Below, piece by piece: positions 15,223 through 18,775 of a stretch of 18,775 bases of DNA; position 1 is the stretch's first letter; each line of letters starts with the position of its first letter. The stretch covers positions 1 through 18,775 of the forward strand of contig JAWUWK010000124.1 in NCBI GenBank assembly GCA_034111875.1, in the 5' to 3' direction. The notes under the pieces were generated by a model. It was not told where the DNA came from, did not search any database, and worked only from the letters and a program-made list of their open reading frames with translations. A program made the position numbers and the translations under genes. The stretch is from Rs1 sp034111875 (GTDB lineage Bacteria > Pseudomonadota > Gammaproteobacteria > Pseudomonadales > Balneatricaceae).

Positions 15223-16002
15223 ATGAGCGCTAAGAAAAAAACGTTAACGATACTTATTCCTGTCTTAGTACTGGCCCTTCTAGGCGGTGGTGGTTATTTT
15301 GCCTACCTTAAACTCAAAGAACAGACAGACCTCAACAGCGAGGGGCTTGCGCAAGCCGGTGATGTTTTAGTGGGGTCTAGCCACAACAAACCCGATAATG
15401 ACCTTACTGATGAGCAGATGGCGCCAACCATCAGTAGCGATTTAAAGCCTTCGAAAAGGGTCGTTAGGTCATTGCAAAAAGAAAATGTAAAACTCAGTAT
15501 TGAAATCATTGATCTGAAGGAGTCAATTGAAAGTTTGAATAGGGACATAGCCGTACTCGAAGAGTACAAAATGTCTAATGAACGCTTCGCACCGCTGCGA
15601 ATAAAAGACGAAATGGTTGAGATAGAACGTCAAGTAAAAGCATTTTTACTCGAGTCCGAAGACGCTGGCCGTTTCGGCACCCTGCAAATTGAGATTATGG
15701 CCGCGGCCAGCGCACTAGAATACAAAGAGTATATTAATCGCAATCGATTAATGGTAACAAAAGTACAACGCCAAAAAGTTTCCGTCGAGTACTTACCAGG
15801 TTATGCATTTTGTGTCGGCGATGGCATTGAGTTAGCTGCCAATAATGCAGAAGAACTTAACCTCATAGCCACTAAATTTCGCGGCACCATAACCCTCCCC
15901 TTACCCACTCAATTAAGCAAAGACTTAGACTCCGTGATTGTCCCTTGCCAAAATAGTTTAAGAGCCCAATTAGATAAAAACTTAATAGACCAAGGCGAAT
16001 AA
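15223..16002 (+). CDS. Uncharacterised membrane-anchored coiled-coil protein
   Basis: I do not recognise this 259-residue protein. It has a short basic N-terminus (SAKKK) and one hydrophobic helix (about 7-28, ILIPVLVLALLGGGGYFAYL), then a polar linker to about residue 75. A predicted coiled coil follows at about 76-118 (VVRSLQKENVKLSIEIIDLK and onward). The C-terminal globular part, about 150-250, has two cysteines (CVGDG and VPCQNS). Most likely a bitopic inner-membrane protein with a periplasmic domain. The ATG lies 2 nt after the prc stop, with TAAGAG upstream, so it is almost certainly co-translated with prc. An adaptor or substrate-delivery role for Prc is conceivable, by analogy with E. 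coli NlpI only; no sequence similarity to NlpI was seen. Confidence 0.8.
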   Translation: MSAKKKTLTILIPVLVLALLGGGGYFAYLKLKEQTDLNSEGLAQAGDVLVGSSHNKPDNDLTDEQMAPTISSDLKPSKRVVRSLQKENVKLSIEIIDLKESIESLNRDIAVLEEYKMSNERFAPLRIKDEMVEIERQVKAFLLESEDAGRFGTLQIEIMAAASALEYKEYINRNRLMVTKVQRQKVSVEYLPGYAFCVGDGIELAANNAEELNLIATKFRGTITLPLPTQLSKDLDSVIVPCQNSLRAQLDKNLIDQGE

Positions 16003-16314
16003 GAGACCTTTGCACGAAGTAGAGATCAGAGGTCTCAATAAGCAACTCGATAGTCTGCTTAGAAACCGCTCAAGCAGATACATCCCCCACTTATTAACAC
16101 GACTTAATTTCTTTATCGACTAAGTCTTTGCAGTTAACTATTATTGCTGTATTATATGCGGTCAATATTCTAGGAAATACAGCATTTTCCAGCCCCTGTA
16201 TCTGTTACTTTCCTTATAATCTGACCCTGTGTCGCTGGTGATACAGGTTATGTGCTCAGTATTTATTTATACTTTTTGTATACTAAACCTGCGGCCCTAA
16301 AATAGGACATTTTC
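16003..16314. other. Intergenic and leader region of rpsA
   Basis: Three inverted repeats precede rpsA: GAGACC (16003-16008) / GGTCTC (16031-16036) directly after the previous stop; TGCTGTATT (16145-16153) / AATACAGCA (16176-16184); and CCTGTATC / GATACAGG (about 16195-16248). Candidate promoters are TTGCAG (16128-16133) with TATTAT (16150-16155) at 16 bp, and a TATACT at 16279-16284 followed by a GC-rich discriminator (CCTGCGGCCC) like that of stringently controlled translation genes, though its -35 is poor. The ribosome site AGGA lies about seven bases before the rpsA ATG. Confidence 0.4.
16145..16184. repeat. Inverted repeat TGCTGTATT / AATACAGCA upstream of rpsA
   Basis: Perfect 9-bp arms separated by 22 nt. 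The left arm overlaps the candidate -10 TATTAT at 16150-16155. The same motif is found after yigZ and upstream of prc. Confidence 0.5.
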
Positions 16315-17994
16315 ATGAGCGAAAGCTTTGCTGAACTGTTTGAAGAATCACTTCTTACACTCGATATGAAACCAGGTACTTTAGTTACTGGTGAAGTAGT
16401 TGACATCGATAGCGACTGGATTACTGTGCACGCTGGACTTAAGTCTGAAGCTGTTATTCCACGCGAACAATTTCTCAACGATGCTGGCGAACTAGAAATT
16501 CAAATCGGTGATAGCGTTAAAGTATCTTTAGAATCTGTTGAAGACGGATTCGGTGAGACTAAACTTTCACGTGAAAAAGCGAAACGCGCTGAAGCTTGGG
16601 AAGTACTACAAGCTAAATTTGACGCTGAAGAAACTGTACAAGGTTTCATCAACGGTAAAGTAAAAGGTGGTTTCACTGTTAACGTCAACAACATTCAAGG
16701 CTTCCTACCAGGATCTTTGGTAGATGTTCGCCCAGTTCGCGACGTTGATCATTTAGAAGGACAAGAGCTAGACTTCAAACTAATCAAGCTTGATCCTAAA
16801 CGCAACAACATCGTTGTTTCTCGTCGTGCAGTGCTTCAAGAAGCAAACAGCGCCCAACGTGATGAAATATTAGCTTCTCTAGAAGAAGGCCAAACAGCTA
16901 AAGGCTTCGTTAAGAACCTAACTAATTACGGTGCATTCATCGATCTGGGCGGTGTTGACGGTCTACTGCATATCACTGATATGGCGTGGAAGCGTATTTC
17001 TCACCCAAGCGAAATGCTTAACCCTGGTGATGAAATCTCAGTCAAAATCATTAAGTTCGATAAAGACTCTGGTCGTATTTCTCTTGGTCTTAAGCAACTT
17101 TCTGAAGACCCGTGGGAAGCGATTAAGAAGCGCTATCCATCAGGCTCTAAAACCCAAGCTAAGATTACTAATCTTACTGACTACGGTTGCTTCGCTTCAA
17201 TCGAAGATGGCGTTGAAGGCTTAGTGCACGTTTCAGAGATGTCTTGGACTAACAAAAACATCCACCCATCTAAAGTGGTTCAGATTGGTGAATCTTTAGA
17301 AGTTATGATCTTAGATGTTGATGAAGAGCGTCTTAGAATTTCTCTTGGTATTAAGCAGTGTACGGTTAATGCTTGGACAGCATTCTCTGAACAGTATGCA
17401 ACTAACGACAAAGTGTCAGGTTCTATCAAAACAATTACTGATTTCGGCATCTTTGTTGGACTAGAAAATGAACTTGACGGTTTAGTTCACATGTCCGATA
17501 TAAGCTGGGAAGGCGATCCAGAAGCTTCTCTTCGTGAATACAAGAAAGGCGATAATGTTGAAGCTATCATCTTGTCAATCGATGCTGAAAAAGAACGTAT
17601 TTCCCTGGGTATTAAGCAAATGGACAACGACCCATTCGCCGAGTACGTTTCAACTAACGACAAAAACACGATTGTTACTGGTAGCGTAAAAGCTGTTGAT
17701 GCTAAAGGCGCAACAATCGAGCTTGCTGAAGGTATAGAAGGGTACTTGAAAGTATCTGAAATCAGTGTCGATCGCATAGAAGATGCAAGTACAGTCCTTA
17801 AAGTGGGCGAGTCTGTTGAATCTAAGATCACTAACATCGACCGTCGCAATCGCAGCATTACTCTTTCAATTAAAGCGAAAGATCAAGCCGATGAAAAAGC
17901 TGCAATCGCTGCTGTACGTAATGTTGAAGTCAAGACTGCAGGACCAACCACCATTGGTGACCTGATCAAAGCGCAAATGGCTAATAAAGACTAG
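16315..17994 (+). CDS. rpsA: 30S ribosomal protein S1
   Basis: The largest ribosomal protein; it binds mRNA and helps the 30S subunit initiate on most messages. The 559 residues match E. coli S1 (557) and contain six S1/OB repeats at roughly 21-87, 105-171, 192-260, 277-347, 364-434 and 451-520. The central repeats show the classical pattern, for example NYGAFIDLGGVDGLLHITDM in repeat 3 and ISLGLKQL or ISLGIKQ at repeat ends. Codon choice is noticeably different from neighbours (many GGT, CGT, GTT and CTT), as expected for a highly expressed gene. Start ATG at 16315 with AGGA upstream. The usual neighbours cmk and ihfB are not adjacent in this window. A strong terminator follows. Confidence 0.98.
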   Translation: MSESFAELFEESLLTLDMKPGTLVTGEVVDIDSDWITVHAGLKSEAVIPREQFLNDAGELEIQIGDSVKVSLESVEDGFGETKLSREKAKRAEAWEVLQAKFDAEETVQGFINGKVKGGFTVNVNNIQGFLPGSLVDVRPVRDVDHLEGQELDFKLIKLDPKRNNIVVSRRAVLQEANSAQRDEILASLEEGQTAKGFVKNLTNYGAFIDLGGVDGLLHITDMAWKRISHPSEMLNPGDEISVKIIKFDKDSGRISLGLKQLSEDPWEAIKKRYPSGSKTQAKITNLTDYGCFASIEDGVEGLVHVSEMSWTNKNIHPSKVVQIGESLEVMILDVDEERLRISLGIKQCTVNAWTAFSEQYATNDKVSGSIKTITDFGIFVGLENELDGLVHMSDISWEGDPEASLREYKKGDNVEAIILSIDAEKERISLGIKQMDNDPFAEYVSTNDKNTIVTGSVKAVDAKGATIELAEGIEGYLKVSEISVDRIEDASTVLKVGESVESKITNIDRRNRSITLSIKAKDQADEKAAIAAVRNVEVKTAGPTTIGDLIKAQMANKD

Positions 17995-18037
17995 TTTATG
18001 TCTTTATCAGTAGTGCCTTAGTGTGTTACTGACAGCC

Positions 18038-18067
18038 AAAAAAGCCAGCTTATTAGCTGGCTTTTTT
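18038..18067. terminator. Rho-independent terminator of rpsA
   Basis: AAAAAAGCCAGCT (18038-18050), loop TATT, AGCTGGCTTTTTT (18055-18067): a perfect 13-bp stem with a T-run on each strand, so it could work in both directions. It lies 44 bp after the rpsA stop. Confidence 0.93.
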
Positions 18068-18071
18068 ATAC

Positions 18072-18126
18072 GTATCAATAATACGTTTTTTTATTTTAGA
18101 CTCTCTCAAAGCTATATTATTGATAC
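18072..18126. repeat. 12-bp inverted repeat between rpsA terminator and IS end
   Basis: GTATCAATAATA (18072-18083) and TATTATTGATAC (18115-18126) are perfect complements separated by 31 nt. They lie just outside the IS21 end. They may be an independent small element, a second hairpin in the rpsA tail, or chance in AT-rich DNA. Confidence 0.45.
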
Positions 18127-18177
18127 TTTGCGACTAATAATCAACCAAACCAAAAACACCTGCATATTCTGGCCCAT

Positions 18178-18287
18178 CGTGAACACCTCTTCTGGGGCAA
18201 CGTGAACACCTATTCTGGTTCAACGTGAACAGTGATTCCGGTTTCAAGGTGAACACTTTTACCTTGAAACCGGAATCGGTGTTCACC
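18178..18287. repeat. Terminal repeat array of the IS21-family element
   Basis: GTGAACA starts at 18179, 18202, 18225 and 18249 (spacings 23, 23 and 24 bp), each followed by a variant of TATTCTGG or GATTCCGG. A fifth copy is inverted (TGTTCAC at 18280-18286). A degenerate earlier unit (AACACCTGCATATTCTGG) starts near 18155. These are likely transposase-binding sites. Confidence 0.8.
18234..18277. repeat. Perfect 17-bp inverted repeat in the IS leader
   Basis: GATTCCGGTTTCAAGGT (18234-18250), loop GAACACTTTT, ACCTTGAAACCGGAATC (18261-18277). With the flanking GTGAACA / TGTTCAC the symmetry extends to about 26 bp with two mismatches. It lies about 115 bp before the istA start and would form a very stable hairpin in any transcript reading in from outside. 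Confidence 0.85.
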
Positions 18288-18390
18288 ATTAACCAGAACG
18301 ACCCCAATGCATTGATAAATATAACCTTCAAGTGCCATATTGACTCTTTTACCAACAGGGAGAGTGATATGGCTGCAAAGAGGGATTGCA

Positions 18391-18775
18391 ATGCGTAAAA
18401 TTAGAGACGTTTTAAGACTGAAGTTTGAAGGGAAACTGAGTATTAGGCAGATCAACGCCAGTACTAAAATTAGTGTAGGCGCTGTTCAAAAGTTGCTCGC
18501 TAATGCGTATGATTGATCGCTTACTTGGCCGTTACCTTCTGAACTCGACGATATCCAGTTAGCCCATTTGTTTTACCCCATAGCTGATACGAGAAGCTCG
18601 AAACGCTTCCATATTCCTGACTGGCCAACGACTCATCTAGACCTTAAAAAAAAGGGAACAACCAAGCAGTTTCTCTGGGAAGAATACTGTCAGCAGTACC
18701 CAAACCGCTGTTTAAGTTACTCGCAGTTCTGCGATCGTTATTTACATTGGCTCAAGAAACAAAAACGCTCCATGC
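18391..18775 (+). pseudogene. istA: IS21-family transposase IstA, interrupted by in-frame TGA, partial
   Basis: ATG at 18391 follows AGAGGGA at a good spacing. The first 41 residues (MRKIRDVLRLKFEGKLSIRQ, then a helix-turn-helix ending VGAVQKLLANAYD) match the N-terminus of IS21 IstA transposases. TGA at 18514-18516 then stops the frame, but the same frame continues with TWPLPSELDD, IPDWPTTHLDLKKKGTTKQF, LWEEYCQQYPNRCLSYSQFC and on to the window end, all typical IstA sequence. A single substitution would restore the gene, for example to CGA (Arg) or GGA (Gly). Translation from an internal start is possible but would lose the DNA-binding domain. The catalytic DDE region lies outside the window. 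Confidence 0.82.

Larger units (their letters stand above)
18161..18775 (+). mobile_element. IS21-family insertion sequence, left end, truncated by window
   Basis: The right edge of the window carries the left part of an IS21-type element: multiple terminal repeats with the consensus CGTGAACACC-TATTCTGG (18178 to 18287), then an istA-like gene. IS21 elements characteristically have several repeated transposase-binding sites at each end and terminate in TG. The TG at 18161, opening TGCATATTCTGG, is my best guess for the outer end, but the exact tip and target duplication cannot be fixed without the other end. istB and the right end lie outside the window. Confidence 0.75.

Noticed and set aside
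17487..17858. 123-codon minus-strand frame inside rpsA
   Set aside because: It is a shadow of the highly biased codon use in rpsA, which has six intact S1 repeats.
18178..18287. Regular 23-bp repeats considered as a CRISPR array
   Set aside because: The units are adjacent variants without unique spacers, sit next to istA, and match the expected form of IS21 terminal repeats.
18134..18455. Minus-strand frames across the IS terminal repeats
   Set aside because: They translate the repeat array and hairpin; periodic residues come from the DNA repeats, not from a protein.

Overview
The window looks like chromosomal DNA of a free-living, probably marine, gammaproteobacterium. Base composition is AT-rich (by eye about 40% GC). 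The proteins closely resemble gammaproteobacterial MetA, NagZ, PsrA, SohB, NhaB, Prc and ribosomal protein S1. A PsrA-like regulator next to nagZ is an arrangement known from Pseudomonas, so a Pseudomonadales/Cellvibrionales-type relative is a reasonable guess, but the sequence alone does not fix the genus.

Layout. Bases 1-6371 are a run of minus-strand genes, read from right to left. They are sohB (inner-membrane S49 peptidase); a PsrA-like TetR regulator, nagZ and an MscS/YnaI-type channel, which are tightly spaced and probably an operon; then metA overlapping a broken short-chain dehydrogenase by 8 nt. Two plus-strand genes follow: a small SCP2-domain protein (6472-6837) divergent from sohB, and nhaB (7321-8817), which has a clear terminator. 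A 1.1-kb AT-rich stretch without a convincing gene (8866-9988) contains phased A/T-tracts and one perfect DnaA-box sequence. It is followed by the IMPACT-family gene yigZ. Convergent to yigZ is a minus-strand pair: an FKBP-type lipoprotein isomerase and the M18 aminopeptidase gene apeB, also overlapping by 8 nt. Divergent from that pair is prc (tail-specific protease), coupled 2 nt downstream to an unrecognised membrane-anchored coiled-coil protein. Then comes rpsA (ribosomal protein S1) with a strong terminator. The right edge is the left end of an IS21-family element: an array of 23-bp terminal repeats and an istA gene interrupted by an in-frame TGA, running off the window.

Functional picture. 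Most genes are housekeeping: methionine synthesis (metA), murein recycling (nagZ), osmotic protection (mscS-like), sodium/proton balance (nhaB), envelope and periplasmic protein quality control (sohB, FKBP, prc), peptide turnover (apeB) and translation (rpsA). I saw no defence island, biosynthetic cluster, phage or CRISPR array. The points worth a second look are the decayed dehydrogenase downstream of metA, frequent non-ATG starts confined to the minus-strand genes, a recurring intergenic TGCTGTATT motif, the curved-DNA candidate before yigZ, the unusual rpsA neighbourhood, and the IS21 end with its long perfect hairpin and nonsense codon.
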